The notes under the pieces were generated by a model that was not told the DNA's origin, did no database searches, and worked only from the letters and a program-made list of their open reading frames with translations. Positions 7,610-17,220 of a stretch of DNA of 64,000 bases are shown one piece after another; the stretch's first letter is position 1, and every line of letters begins with the position of its first letter. A program made the translations under genes and the position numbers. The DNA comes from CAIXSC01 sp046349915 (GTDB taxonomy: Bacteria; Planctomycetota; Planctomycetia; Pirellulales; Pirellulaceae), in NCBI GenBank assembly GCA_046349915.1, contig JAXMBL010000008.1, positions 372,001 to 436,000 of the forward strand, in the 5' to 3' direction.

Positions 7610-10287
7610 CGGGAGGCCCCACTTTCCACCAATTCCAGAAGCAATTGCTGAGCGTGCTGGTAGCGAGGAGTTTGTTCGAGCGCCATCAGTGCGTGTCTCT
7701 TGGCTTCGTCCACGAGACCTTTCTTTCTTAGCGCGAGTGCCAATCGATAGTGGACGAGCGAGGGATCGATCGGGTCGAGTGACAATTGAGCTCGGTAGGC
7801 TCTAATCGCGTCTTCGTCCCTACCGATCTTTTCAGCGACCAATGCGGCTTGCCGCTGAGTTTCGGCGGAGAGCGGTTGCACCCCCAAGGCTCGCTCCACA
7901 TACCGTCCCATCGCGGACCAATCCTCCGCTTGTTCGGCGAGCGTCGCCAAACGCTCCAGGGCGCCCAACTCACTGGCCGACAATTCGACCAGCTTCTCTA
8001 ACACCATTTTTTCCTTCGAGTTGTCCTCTAACTGTCGATAAACGGACGCCAACAGCCGCAGCGGGGAGTTGGGGCTGTGATCCTCGGGATACAAAGCTCG
8101 CATCCGTTCCAAGGTCTGCATCGCACCGGTCCAATCGCGTTGACCTAGCTGTAGATCGGCTAACTTCCCAAGTGCGGCATAATTGTCGGGGTGTTCTTGC
8201 AGCCAGTCTTGGACCGTGGCAACGTCGGCATTCCGCGACAATTCAGGAGTCGACCAGTCGACCTTGGGCGCCAACATCTCCGCTCGTCGACGGGCATGGT
8301 CGGCGAATTCGGCGTCCAACGTTTCGATGGAGCCAAAGTAACGAGCCAGCGATTCGTTGATCGGCATTCCGACGCTCAAATCGGTCAAGATGCGTTGCAA
8401 GGTCTCAAGGCCGCGTTTCTCGACGATGTATTCGACCACCCATGCTGATTCGAAATAAGCGAACTGGAGGTGGAGCGGTGACTTCGGCTGCAAGAACGCA
8501 CTGCTCAACTGGCTGACGGGCGTGAGCTCGCCCGCGACAATCATCGCACGGTAAGGAGCATCCAGAGATTGGCCCCACGACGGGTCAGCTCGACGTTCTT
8601 CATAGACCGAGATCCCTTCACTTAGCCACCGAGGCATCTTGTTGTGAGTCTTGCCTAACGTCACGGCGTGGCAGAACTCGTGCCACAGAGTCGCCTCCCA
8701 ACTGGCGGGAGTCCCTCGCTGTGAAGCGGGACTGTTGGCGGTAATCACCGTCCCAAAGCAAACCCCTAAGAACCCGGCGCCGCCTGGCATGCCGAAGGTC
8801 CGAATCGCAAAATCCTGCTGACGCGGAAACAACTCGACAATAATCGGCTCGGCCACCACTACGTCATAGCGACCACTCAACTCCCGCTTCGCTCGCGTCA
8901 GTAACTCCAACACGCGGTCGCCGTAGATTTCCGCCTCGCGAGCGTCCATGCGGACCTGGAAGCCATCTCGCTCCAATGTGCGGAACTTTGCTAACTCTTC
9001 TTGGAGCGTCACCAGATTGTGAGCAAACACGTTGTAGCCATCGGACTGATTGACTTCCTGAGCTAATCGAAGCCCCTCCTCTTCTTGTCCCAATCGCAAC
9101 AGATCTTGCGCGAGTTGAGTCTTCGCGGCCGTGTATTGAGGGGCGAACTCCAACGCTTGTCGCTGATAGGCGGCGCCCTCGGCGAACCGATACTTCTGCG
9201 ACAGCTTCTTGCCAATCAGGTGGTCGACTTCAGGATTCTTGGCATCGTAGCGCAAGGCAGCGTCACGCAGGCGTTTCTCGCGAGTCGCGTCATTCGACAG
9301 ATGAGCGAGCACGGCGTAGTAGGCGATCGCGCGTGGATGGTGCGGATTGACTTCGCGGATCTTGCCCAACAGTTCCCGAGCGACATCGTACCGCTCGGCA
9401 TCGATATGGCCATCGATTAGTAAGAGGAGCGAGGGGACATGTCGGGGATTGATGGCGAGCGCTCGGGTGATGGCGGCGGTCGCTTTCTCCGAGTCGCTAG
9501 TCGCGAACGCGGCGGCCACTCCCCACCAAGCGTCGGGATGATCCGCATCCAGCTTCACCGCCTGTTGGTATGAATCACCCGCGAGTGCGTAATCGTGCTT
9601 CGCCAACGCGAGCTCGCCAATCGCAATCGCCGCGTCGACAAACTGAGGATTGCGGCGCCTGATTTCGCGATAAATCTCCTTTAACACTTTCTTCGGATCG
9701 GCCCCTTGGCTCAACAGCCACCGACCCACGTAAACCTGGTTTGCGGCATCGCCATACCGCCAAGCCGCCTGCTTCAAAAGGTCGGTGATTTCGGTCTCTA
9801 ACTTTGATTGCCTTTCGAGTTGTCCGTTGAAGCGACATACGTCGCGTCCCAGGTAGCGCAGCCGCAAACTATTGGGTAATTTCGCGAGTCCGGCGTCGAG
9901 CGTCGCGAGTGCGTCCGCATATCGCCCCAGTTCCAGCTCGGAGTTGATCTTCACCGTCCAGGCCGACTCGTCGTAGTAGCTGGCGGTTACCGCTTTTCCC
10001 GCTCCCTCGATCGCTTCGGTGTACCGTCCTACTCGATAGAGCTGATGGAAGGTGAGCGGTATCGCAGGTTTGTCCGGCGTGTCGACGACATCCGCGGCTG
10101 GCGTACGCGTTGGCGGCGTCGCGGGCAGTTGCAAATTCTTTGAAGCGTTAGTTTGGGCGAAAATCGTCGGGGGCACGCTCATCCCCAGCAACGCTGAACA
10201 GACCAGACACAGAAAACAATGGGCCGTGGAGCGTAGGCTGAGTTCACCCGCAATCTGCGGCGAACGCCGACGAACGGTTGGAGACAT
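7606..10287 (-). CDS. Secreted TPR protein with peptidase MA-like (HExxH) domain
   Basis: This is the first gene of the MoxR run, about 893 residues from the ATG at 10287. I chose that start because it gives a good Sec signal peptide: basic MSPTVRRR, then the hydrophobic core CFLCLVCSALLG and a likely cleavage after a FAQ sequence. The frame is open further upstream to 10398. The mature protein begins with TPR-like helical repeats. A zinc-metallopeptidase motif HEFCH follows at residues 536-540, with a downstream W-L-S-E-G segment (residue 560 region) whose glutamate fits the third ligand of gluzincin peptidases of the MA-like type. More TPR repeats follow to the C-terminus. The combination suggests a periplasmic or cell-surface scaffold with peptidase ability. 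Coupling to the MoxR genes is shown by the overlap with the DUF4159 gene. Confidence 0.85.
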   Translation of the reverse strand: MSPTVRRRSPQIAGELSLRSTAHCFLCLVCSALLGMSVPPTIFAQTNASKNLQLPATPPTRTPAADVVDTPDKPAIPLTFHQLYRVGRYTEAIEGAGKAVTASYYDESAWTVKINSELELGRYADALATLDAGLAKLPNSLRLRYLGRDVCRFNGQLERQSKLETEITDLLKQAAWRYGDAANQVYVGRWLLSQGADPKKVLKEIYREIRRRNPQFVDAAIAIGELALAKHDYALAGDSYQQAVKLDADHPDAWWGVAAAFATSDSEKATAAITRALAINPRHVPSLLLLIDGHIDAERYDVARELLGKIREVNPHHPRAIAYYAVLAHLSNDATREKRLRDAALRYDAKNPEVDHLIGKKLSQKYRFAEGAAYQRQALEFAPQYTAAKTQLAQDLLRLGQEEEGLRLAQEVNQSDGYNVFAHNLVTLQEELAKFRTLERDGFQVRMDAREAEIYGDRVLELLTRAKRELSGRYDVVVAEPIIVELFPRQQDFAIRTFGMPGGAGFLGVCFGTVITANSPASQRGTPASWEATLWHEFCHAVTLGKTHNKMPRWLSEGISVYEERRADPSWGQSLDAPYRAMIVAGELTPVSQLSSAFLQPKSPLHLQFAYFESAWVVEYIVEKRGLETLQRILTDLSVGMPINESLARYFGSIETLDAEFADHARRRAEMLAPKVDWSTPELSRNADVATVQDWLQEHPDNYAALGKLADLQLGQRDWTGAMQTLERMRALYPEDHSPNSPLRLLASVYRQLEDNSKEKMVLEKLVELSASELGALERLATLAEQAEDWSAMGRYVERALGVQPLSAETQRQAALVAEKIGRDEDAIRAYRAQLSLDPIDPSLVHYRLALALRKKGLVDEAKRHALMALEQTPRYQHAQQLLLELVESGASR

Positions 10288-10661
10288 TGGACTTTTCCGG
10301 GAATCAACAATCCAATTCAATCGATCGGCGGAGGCCTCGCCGCGTGTTGGATTGGGATGGGGCATGGTCGTCGTTCCGTGTCGCCACCGGTCGAGCAATA
10401 AGAATGAAGATTCCCAGGCGGTCCCGCCCCCTCGAATCCTCCCCGCCCGAGTGCCGTTCTAACATCGCGCCGCGCGCGATGCAACTAAGCGGGAAGGAGG
10501 AACTCGCTTGCGACGGCTCGAGAAAAGGTCGCCGAATCGGCCGACCAGCGTCTCCGCCGGTTGAAGCCGACGTGTCTGACGGGTTATCCTCAAAAGGTTA
10601 AGTCCCCGGAGTTTTCGGACGGTTGCCGTTTTGCTCCGAGGATGTGTGGGGGAAGAGCGTA
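10288..10661. other. Divergent intergenic region
   Basis: This stretch separates the minus-strand MoxR/vWA run from the plus-strand DUF1549/DUF1553 gene and should hold both promoters. I see no repeat of the dispersed families and no convincing sigma-70 boxes. A GC-rich alternating patch occurs near 10468-10480. An upstream extension of the TPR gene to 10398 is open but not favoured. Confidence 0.5.
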
Positions 10662-13055
10662 ATGTTGGGATTGTTGCTGTGCGCGGCGTTGGCGTCTGGA
10701 GCGGAACCAACTCCTGAAGAACTTCGGTTCTTTGAATCGCAGGTGCGTCCCGTATTGATTGACCACTGCCAAAAGTGTCATGGCGAGAAAAAGCAGTGGG
10801 GCGGTTTGCGACTGGATTCACGCGCCGCGCTGCTCGCAGGCGGCGACTCTGGCCCCGCCGTGGTCCCTGGGCGACCTAATGAAAGCCTGCTCATCCAGGC
10901 CATTCGACATTCCAACCCTGATCTCAAGATGCCGGAGAACGGCAAGCTCGACGAGCGTCAGATCGCCGCTTTAGAGCGCTGGGTCGCCATGGGAGTCCCC
11001 TTTCCACCTGCCGCTCCCCCTGCTCGCGCCCAACGAGATCCAAACCACTGGGCCTTTCAGCCGCCCGTCGCACACCAATTGCCCTCGGTCGCCGACCTCG
11101 CCCACTGCCGCTCGTGGATTGATCCCTACCTGCGAGTGCGTCAGCAAGAGCACGGAATTGTTCCGGCCCACGAAGCCGACCGTGCCACGCTCGTCCGGCG
11201 GCTGACCTTTCAGTTGACCGGTCTACCGCCGACCGCTGAATCCGTAGACGAGTTTCTGCGCGATGAGATTCCGGACGCGTACGAGCAATTGTTGGATCGC
11301 TTGCTGGCTTCTCCGACGTATGGCCAACACTGGGGCCGGCATTGGCTCGATGTGGCTCGCTACGCTGACTCCAATGGACTCGATGAGAACATTGCTCATG
11401 GCAACGCCTGGCGCTATCGCGACTACGTCGTTGACGCCATGAATCGCGACAAGCCGATCGACCAGTTCATCGTCGAACAACTGGCGGGCGACCTCTTGCC
11501 CGCGACGACCGAGGCAGTGCGACACGAGCAATTGATTGCCACAGGCTTCCTATCGATTGGCCCCAAGGTCCTGGCCGAAGTCGACCAAGCCAAGATGAGG
11601 ATGGATATTGTCGACGAGCAGATCGACACCACGGGTCGCGCTCTTCTCGGGATGACGCTCGGTTGTGCTCGCTGCCACGACCACAAGTTCGATCCTATCG
11701 CGACAGCGGACTATTATGCCTTGGCAGGCATCTTCAAAAGCTCCAAGTCGATGGAGACCTACACCAAGGTCGCTCGATGGCATGAGCACCTGCTGCCGTC
11801 CGACGAAGCGACGGCAATGAAAGCGGCGCACGATGCAAAACTGGCCGGCAAGCGGCGCGAGATCGAGACGTTCGTCGCGGCGGCAGATCAAGAAGTGCAA
11901 AAGAAGTTGGCCGCGGACGCCAAACCGCCCGAGAAACTGGAAACTCTTTATCCCGAACCGACGCAGGCCACGCTAAAGAAGCTCCGCGAGGAACTCGCCG
12001 CCATCGAGAAAACTCCGCCTGATTTGCCCGCGGCCATGGGAGTCACGGAGGATGCGATCGCCGACGTCGCCATCCACGTGCGAGGCAATCCACTGAAATT
12101 GGGCGAAGTTGTCGCTCGTCGCGTGCCAACGGTCATGCGTGGTCCCGAGTCTCCACAGTTCTCTACCAACGAAAGCGGTCGAAAGTCCTTGGCCGCATGG
12201 ATGGTCGACCCGCGCCATCCGCTGACTTCGCGAGTGTTCGTCAATCGAGTGTGGCGATGGCACTTTGGGAAAGGACTCGTGCGCACCGTCGACAATTTCG
12301 GTTTGCTGGGCGAACGTCCCACTCATCCAGAATTGTTGGACACGCTGGCGCTGCGGTTCTTCGCGGATGGCTGGTCGCTGAAACGCCTCCATCGCGAGCT
12401 GTTGACTTCGGCGACCTATCGACAGGACAGCCGAGCATCGAGCCAAGCGACTGCCGCCGACCCTGACAACCGCTGGTTCGGCCGCGCCGAACTGCGGCGA
12501 CTCGAAGCCGAGTCGGTACGCGATTCGTTACTTGCGGTCTCTGGGCAACTCGATTCGGCCTTCGGCGGCACTCTTCTCAAGGTCAAGAACCGAGCCTATC
12601 TGTTTGACCACACTTCGATTGACACCACGGACTATTCGAGCCGCCGTCGTTCGCTATACCTGCCAGTGATTCGCAACAACGTCTACGATCTCTTTCAGAT
12701 ACTCGACTTCCCCGACCCCGCCATTTCGAGCGGCGATCGCGTTACCACCACCGTGGCCTCGCAGGCTCTGCTGTGGATGAACAGCGACTTCGTCATGCAG
12801 TGTGCACAACAGTTGGCGGAGCGAGTTTCGGCCGAAGAAGCCACTCCGGAGCGGCGATTGGACCGAGTCTATCGTTTGGTCTACGGCAGACCCCCAACCG
12901 CCACGGAAACTCAAGCCAATCTCGCGTTCTTAGCGCGAGTCGAGCAAGAAACCGCGACTCAGCCTGCCACTGACAGTAACGCTCGGCCCACTCAGCCTCT
13001 TTCCGTCTTGTGCCAAACGCTATTGGCATCGAGCGAGTTCCTATACCTCCGCTGA
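10662..13055 (+). CDS. Planctomycete cytochrome c (PSD1) / DUF1549 / DUF1553 protein
   Basis: About 797 residues with a short signal peptide (MLGLLLCAALASG). A planctomycete cytochrome C domain has the heme motif CQKCH at residues 36-40 and a typical GGLRLDSR segment. The DUF1549 domain contains the family signature around GCARCHDHKFDPI (a second CxxCH), and a C-terminal DUF1553 domain includes NRVWRWHFGKGLV. I place the start at the ATG at 10662 because GGGGGAAGAG lies four bases before it. A TTG at 10623 and a GTG at 10644 are alternatives in the same frame. These proteins usually stand next to a DUF1501 gene; none is adjacent here, so this copy is an orphan. The family is thought to act in planctomycete extracytoplasmic redox or polysaccharide-linked processes, but function is not established. 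Confidence 0.92.
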   Translation: MLGLLLCAALASGAEPTPEELRFFESQVRPVLIDHCQKCHGEKKQWGGLRLDSRAALLAGGDSGPAVVPGRPNESLLIQAIRHSNPDLKMPENGKLDERQIAALERWVAMGVPFPPAAPPARAQRDPNHWAFQPPVAHQLPSVADLAHCRSWIDPYLRVRQQEHGIVPAHEADRATLVRRLTFQLTGLPPTAESVDEFLRDEIPDAYEQLLDRLLASPTYGQHWGRHWLDVARYADSNGLDENIAHGNAWRYRDYVVDAMNRDKPIDQFIVEQLAGDLLPATTEAVRHEQLIATGFLSIGPKVLAEVDQAKMRMDIVDEQIDTTGRALLGMTLGCARCHDHKFDPIATADYYALAGIFKSSKSMETYTKVARWHEHLLPSDEATAMKAAHDAKLAGKRREIETFVAAADQEVQKKLAADAKPPEKLETLYPEPTQATLKKLREELAAIEKTPPDLPAAMGVTEDAIADVAIHVRGNPLKLGEVVARRVPTVMRGPESPQFSTNESGRKSLAAWMVDPRHPLTSRVFVNRVWRWHFGKGLVRTVDNFGLLGERPTHPELLDTLALRFFADGWSLKRLHRELLTSATYRQDSRASSQATAADPDNRWFGRAELRRLEAESVRDSLLAVSGQLDSAFGGTLLKVKNRAYLFDHTSIDTTDYSSRRRSLYLPVIRNNVYDLFQILDFPDPAISSGDRVTTTVASQALLWMNSDFVMQCAQQLAERVSAEEATPERRLDRVYRLVYGRPPTATETQANLAFLARVEQETATQPATDSNARPTQPLSVLCQTLLASSEFLYLR

Positions 13056-13383
13056 TCCGTAGTAGCCATCTCGCTTCGCGAGATGATCAGCCGCACCGCG
13101 TACAAGCGTCGCCTCAGATTCTTGGCCACGGAACGGCACGGAACTGCACGGAATTGGAAAAGGAGAAGAGACTGGGGAGGAGGATGGCGTGGGCCGGGCT
13201 GAGGCGGTGGAGCGGCTGGATGAAATGGAAACGGGAATGCGTTCGGAAGGCGATATTGTTTGAATGATTCGCAGCGAATGGGGAAACTTGTCGGTGAATC
13301 TGCGGGAGTTGTCGCTTTTTTCTTTTGGGTGTGCAAGAAGTTCTTGGAACCGTTGTGTAACCAGGTGAGGAACCCACACGGCC
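13056..13383. other. Intergenic region upstream of the ECF sigma gene
   Basis: No gene is seen. A small imperfect palindrome (CTCGCTTCGCGAG) lies just downstream of the previous stop, near 13069-13081, and a patch of repeated CACGGAA-type words lies near 13127-13157. A GGAAC word at 13346-13350, followed by TGTAACC at 13356-13362, lies shortly before the sigma factor start and resembles an ECF-type -35 box, but I cannot identify a matching -10 element. Confidence 0.4.
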
Positions 13384-13974
13384 ATGGACACACCTGACAC
13401 TCGACCGAGCCTGCTGTTGCGGTTGCGCGACGCCCGCGACCAGCAGGCATGGAATGAATTCTGGCGAGTGTACGAGCCGTTGGTGCTGAGACTGGTCCGT
13501 CGTCGGGGCATTCAGGAAGCCGACGCTCGGGAAATCTCACAGGAAGTACTGGTCGCCGTTTCGCGAGCGATCGAGAGGTACGAGGCCGATTCGACGCGCG
13601 GTTCTTTCCGCGGTTGGCTGTCCACGATCACTCGAAATCTTGTCGTGAATTTTTTGATCCGACAATCCCGGCACCCGCGCGGGTCGGGTGACAGCATTCT
13701 CCAAAGCTGGCTCGAGTCGGTGCCGGCGCCGTCGGACGAAGAATCACAGTTTTTCGATCGCGAAGAGAAGCTACAGCTATTTCGGTGGGCGGCGGAACAT
13801 GTGCGGGGCGAGTTTCACGAGACCACCTGGACGGCGTTTTGGGAAACGGCTGTCAACGGCCGCTCGCCAACCGATATCGCTCGACAACTTGATGTCGCGG
13901 TCGGCGTTGTCTACGTGTCGCGCAGCCGAGTCATGAAACGCTTACGGGAGACGATCGAGGAGTTCCGGCGATGA
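13384..13974 (+). CDS. ECF-family RNA polymerase sigma factor
   Basis: A 196-residue sigma-70 family protein of the extracytoplasmic function type. Region 2 is visible in the first 95 residues: the WRVYEPLVLRLVRRRG helix, the ISQEVLVAVSRAI segment, and RGSFRGWLSTITRN, which matches the -10 recognition helix. A poorly conserved linker follows, then region 4 with the helix-turn-helix around SPTDIARQLDVAVGVVYVSRSR. Length is normal for an ECF sigma. The stop overlaps the next gene's start by four bases (ATGA), so the sigma factor and the kinase are translationally coupled. Pairing of ECF sigma factors with Ser/Thr kinases is a known planctomycete theme. The kinase, rather than a classical anti-sigma factor, probably controls this sigma factor's activity. 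Confidence 0.93.
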   Translation: MDTPDTRPSLLLRLRDARDQQAWNEFWRVYEPLVLRLVRRRGIQEADAREISQEVLVAVSRAIERYEADSTRGSFRGWLSTITRNLVVNFLIRQSRHPRGSGDSILQSWLESVPAPSDEESQFFDREEKLQLFRWAAEHVRGEFHETTWTAFWETAVNGRSPTDIARQLDVAVGVVYVSRSRVMKRLRETIEEFRR

Positions 13975-15518
13975 GCATGAATGTCGAACCGTGCGATATT
14001 GAAAACCTGCGTCAGTCGCTCGAAGCTTCCGCACCGCAAACGCTGGTAACCGCTGTTGTTCGTCACCTGGAATCGTGCGACGCGTGTCGAGCTCAACTGG
14101 AGAATCTGGCGGCCGATGATGCTTGGTGGCAAGATTCTCGCCAATCCCTCGGCGGACTGCACCCCTTCGCACCCACTCTTTGGGACTACGAAACGCGTGC
14201 GGAGAATTCGAGCGCCGGGGACGAGCGAACTGGTCGGGCAGACGAAGCCAGCGATGCCCGCGGCCTCTCTCTGACGTTTCTCGAGCCATCCGACAATCCC
14301 GCCATGCTGGGGCGGTTGGGCGAGTTTGAAATCTTGGAGCCCATCGGCGTCGGCGGCATGGGGATCGTGCTGAAGGGATATGATCACGAGTTGAATCGGT
14401 TCGTGGCGGTGAAGGTGCTGCATCCGCACTGTGCCACGAGTGCGGCGGCGCGAAAACGATTTGTCCGCGAAGCGCAAGCGGCCGCTGCAGTCGTTCACCC
14501 CCACGTGATCGCCATCCACGCGGTCGACGCGGGACGCCAACCGCCGTTCCTGGTAATGCCCTTTGTTCCTGGTGAATCGCTCCAACAACGGTTGGATCGC
14601 GACGGCGCCTTCCCTGTCATCGACGTCCTGCGTATCGGCCAGCAAATCGCCTCGGGACTCGCCGCGGCCCATGCTCAAGGCCTAGTGCATCGCGATATTA
14701 AGCCCGCCAATGTGCTGTTGGAGCGGAATGTCGACCGCGTTCTCTTGACCGATTTCGGACTCGCTCGAGCAGCCGACGACGCGAGCCTTACTCGAAGCGG
14801 CGTCATCGCGGGAACTCCCCAGTACATGGCGCCCGAGCAGGCTCGAGGGGAAGCGATCGACGCGCGAGCCGACCTATTTAGTCTTGGTTCGCTCCTCTAT
14901 ACCCTGCTCGCTGGCTATCCCCCTTTTCGCGCCGAAACGTCGCTGGGAATTCTTCGACGAGTCACGGATGAAACCCCGCGAGCTCTCCGTGAAATCAATC
15001 CGGAAGTTCCCGAGTGGCTCGAGGCAATCATTGCCAAACTCCATGCGAAACGCCCCGAGGATCGACCTCCGTCGTCGGAGCAACTCGCCGAACTCTTGCG
15101 AGCCTCTTTGGCTCACGCTCAACATCCGACGCAGTTTCGCTTGCCCGCTGAAGTCCAACGTTGGACGAGGCAGTTGGCCACAGTTCGCAGGTCGGGCCGA
15201 CGTCGGCTCAACAAGTTCGCGTTGGTGCTTGCGAGTGTTACCGCATCATTGGGAGTCTTGAGCGTCGCTTGGTACTTCTATCCTTGGGATCAGATGGCGG
15301 GTATTGAAGGGCGAATTACCCAGGATCGCTCGCCAGTAATTTCCAAGTCGTCACCCTCGTTGCCAGCGGCTCCGTCAACGAACCAGCCTTCGGCCGCTGA
15401 ATCGGTGTCTTCACCATGGGGTTTATGGAACGATGGATTCGATCGCGAATGGTCTCGGCTGCGAGACGCGATTGAGGAACTGGAATCTTCGCAGGAGACC
15501 AAAGATGAGCCAAATTGA
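13971..15518 (+). CDS. Membrane-anchored Ser/Thr protein kinase with N-terminal zinc-finger-like motif
   Basis: A 515-residue Hanks-type kinase. The catalytic features are all present: glycine-rich loop GVGGMG (126-131), VAVK lysine K148, HRDIKPAN with D242, DFG at 261-263, and the GTPQYMAPEQ activation-segment end. One membrane helix lies near residues 415-438, followed by a short, serine- and proline-rich C-terminal region. Before the kinase domain, residues 32-39 read H-x3-C-x2-C (HLESCDAC), the spacing of the zinc-binding anti-sigma domain, which puts a sigma-binding-like module on the kinase itself. The gene overlaps the sigma factor gene upstream and the next gene downstream. The likely role is signal-dependent control of the partner sigma factor. 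The orientation is unusual in that the kinase domain is on the N-terminal, presumably cytoplasmic, side. Confidence 0.93.
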   Translation: MSMNVEPCDIENLRQSLEASAPQTLVTAVVRHLESCDACRAQLENLAADDAWWQDSRQSLGGLHPFAPTLWDYETRAENSSAGDERTGRADEASDARGLSLTFLEPSDNPAMLGRLGEFEILEPIGVGGMGIVLKGYDHELNRFVAVKVLHPHCATSAAARKRFVREAQAAAAVVHPHVIAIHAVDAGRQPPFLVMPFVPGESLQQRLDRDGAFPVIDVLRIGQQIASGLAAAHAQGLVHRDIKPANVLLERNVDRVLLTDFGLARAADDASLTRSGVIAGTPQYMAPEQARGEAIDARADLFSLGSLLYTLLAGYPPFRAETSLGILRRVTDETPRALREINPEVPEWLEAIIAKLHAKRPEDRPPSSEQLAELLRASLAHAQHPTQFRLPAEVQRWTRQLATVRRSGRRRLNKFALVLASVTASLGVLSVAWYFYPWDQMAGIEGRITQDRSPVISKSSPSLPAAPSTNQPSAAESVSSPWGLWNDGFDREWSRLRDAIEELESSQETKDEPN

Positions 15519-17040
15519 AGAAGCTTCGCCCGCTCCGATCGTTACGAGCAACTCGAGTCCGACGAAAAATTCGCGTTTCGTGTTTTGGATCGTTCTGATC
15601 GTGCTGCTATGCGTCCTTGGACCGCCGATCATGCTGGGAATCCTGGGGCTCACGTGGTACAAGACGGCGAGCAGTAACGCCGAACGAGCGTTCCAGGAGC
15701 GAGTTGAGGCCGAGAGGCAAGCGGTCGAGGTCGCGAGGCAGAGGCAAGAAGCGAGGATGCAAGAGTTTATTGTCCCAGTTCCAGGCGGCACACCAAACAC
15801 AGTGCCGCGAGGGATGATGGGGTCAGGGATGGGTATGGGGGCTGCTGCACCGTCATCGATGAGTGGAAGCGGCGGTATGGGCCTTGGAGCAATGGCGGAA
15901 GGAGGTGCGCCGGTCGAAAGCCCATCCGACAACATGGTCCGACTTGAACTGCAATTCGGTAAGTTCGGCGTCGCCACGGTCGATGCCTTGGTGGTCGACA
16001 ACATGACATCGCACGGAATGCTGTATGTTGCGCCGGCCGGTCCCATGCAGCCAAGACGCGGCAAGGTGAATGGCCGAGAGGTCGTTGTCCCGCCCGAACT
16101 CATTCTTCGCGATTCGCGACTCGGCGGCGCCCCAGGTGGTTTCGGAGGAATGGGCGGAGGCATGCCGTCCCGCATGGATATGCAAGGCATGCCTGGCATG
16201 GGGCCAGGGATGAGTGCTTCTGGCATCGCGATTTTGTCGGCAGGTCAGACTCCCCGGGAATCCCCCGGCACGGGGCTGTGTGTATTCTCGGGATCTGGGC
16301 TGACGCCGCCCATTCAATTGTTGGGCGACCTGCCCGAGGCTACTGTGGGAGAACTCGTCGCCATCGCCAGCGCCGAGGGCAAGATCGATCTACGCTCGGC
16401 CACGGTGACAGCCGTCGGAGTTGATCTCGACGCACAACCGGGCTCGCCGCTCGTCAAACAATCCATCCAAGTCACCGCTGCGGATGCGAAGGCCATCATC
16501 CCGCTAGGCTCTCTGCTGCTCAACGCTCGCAATCAACCGCTCGGCATGGTGGTGCGAGTCGACAAACCCACTCAAGCAACCAATGAGAAGCCGACAAGCA
16601 ACTCGGTAATGATCCACGCGACTCCGATCGCCAAGGTTTTCAGTGCCGCCTCGGATTGGAAACCGTCTGTCCCCACTCAGTATCCAGAGGCCGAACGTGC
16701 TGGCCCCCCCCCGGTGTTGACTGGCTCAACGCCCACCGCCTCCGATTCACGCGAAGAGGAGGATGTTGAGTGGCGTCAATTGGACGATCAAGCGAGCTTG
16801 TTGGCCGAGCTAGCGAAAAAGGCCTCGGGCGATGAACGGATGAGGCTACGAGAACAACTGATCGCCGCGGTCACTCGCCAATTTGATCGGCGTCAGCAAC
16901 TTCGGCAAACTCGCATCGAAGAACTAGAACAGCGACTCGGGAAACTCCGCGATGAACACCAAACTCGCGAACAAGCCAAGACTGAGGAAGTAAACAAACG
17001 AGTCGATACGCTGGTCCCACCGATGCCGGAAAAGCCGTGA
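15505..17040 (+). CDS. Membrane-anchored protein with Met/Gly-rich linkers and C-terminal coiled coil
   Basis: About 511 residues. The start at 15505 is preceded by AGGAGACCAAAG and overlaps the kinase stop by 14 bases, so this is the third coupled gene of the trio. A membrane helix lies at residues 25-51 (FVFWIVLIVLLCVLG and onward). A short charged helix follows, then two methionine/glycine-rich low-complexity segments (about 97-125 and 205-245) interleaved with a beta-rich domain. A GSPLV...PLGMVV sequence late in that domain recalls the C-terminal lobe of trypsin-like (HtrA) folds. No His-Asp-Ser triad is visible, so if it is such a fold it is inactive. The last 90 residues are charged and helical. 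A sensory or adaptor role for the kinase is inferred from context only. Confidence 0.82.
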   Translation: MSQIEEASPAPIVTSNSSPTKNSRFVFWIVLIVLLCVLGPPIMLGILGLTWYKTASSNAERAFQERVEAERQAVEVARQRQEARMQEFIVPVPGGTPNTVPRGMMGSGMGMGAAAPSSMSGSGGMGLGAMAEGGAPVESPSDNMVRLELQFGKFGVATVDALVVDNMTSHGMLYVAPAGPMQPRRGKVNGREVVVPPELILRDSRLGGAPGGFGGMGGGMPSRMDMQGMPGMGPGMSASGIAILSAGQTPRESPGTGLCVFSGSGLTPPIQLLGDLPEATVGELVAIASAEGKIDLRSATVTAVGVDLDAQPGSPLVKQSIQVTAADAKAIIPLGSLLLNARNQPLGMVVRVDKPTQATNEKPTSNSVMIHATPIAKVFSAASDWKPSVPTQYPEAERAGPPPVLTGSTPTASDSREEEDVEWRQLDDQASLLAELAKKASGDERMRLREQLIAAVTRQFDRRQQLRQTRIEELEQRLGKLRDEHQTREQAKTEEVNKRVDTLVPPMPEKP

Positions 17041-17220
17041 TGCCGGTGGTTGAGCGGGGGAAACTCATATGAATGAGTCGCTCAATCCGATCCAATTAGT
17101 GAAGATCAGTGACGATCAGTGTTCCCTTTCGCTGAACTCCGGGGGGAGATTAAGGGGAACACTGATCTTCACTGATCTACACTGATTGAGATTATTGGCT
17201 CGCGCTGGGACGTTGATTGG
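16969..17220 (+). repeat. Tandem duplication, unit 1 (includes true 3' end of preceding gene)
   Basis: This 252-base unit contains the last 23 codons of the preceding gene, its stop codon and about 180 bases of downstream sequence. It is followed directly by a similar unit. It includes an inverted repeat with arms at 17098-17111 and 17160-17173 (AGTGAAGATCAGTG and its complement), which could form a hairpin after the gene. Confidence 0.88.
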
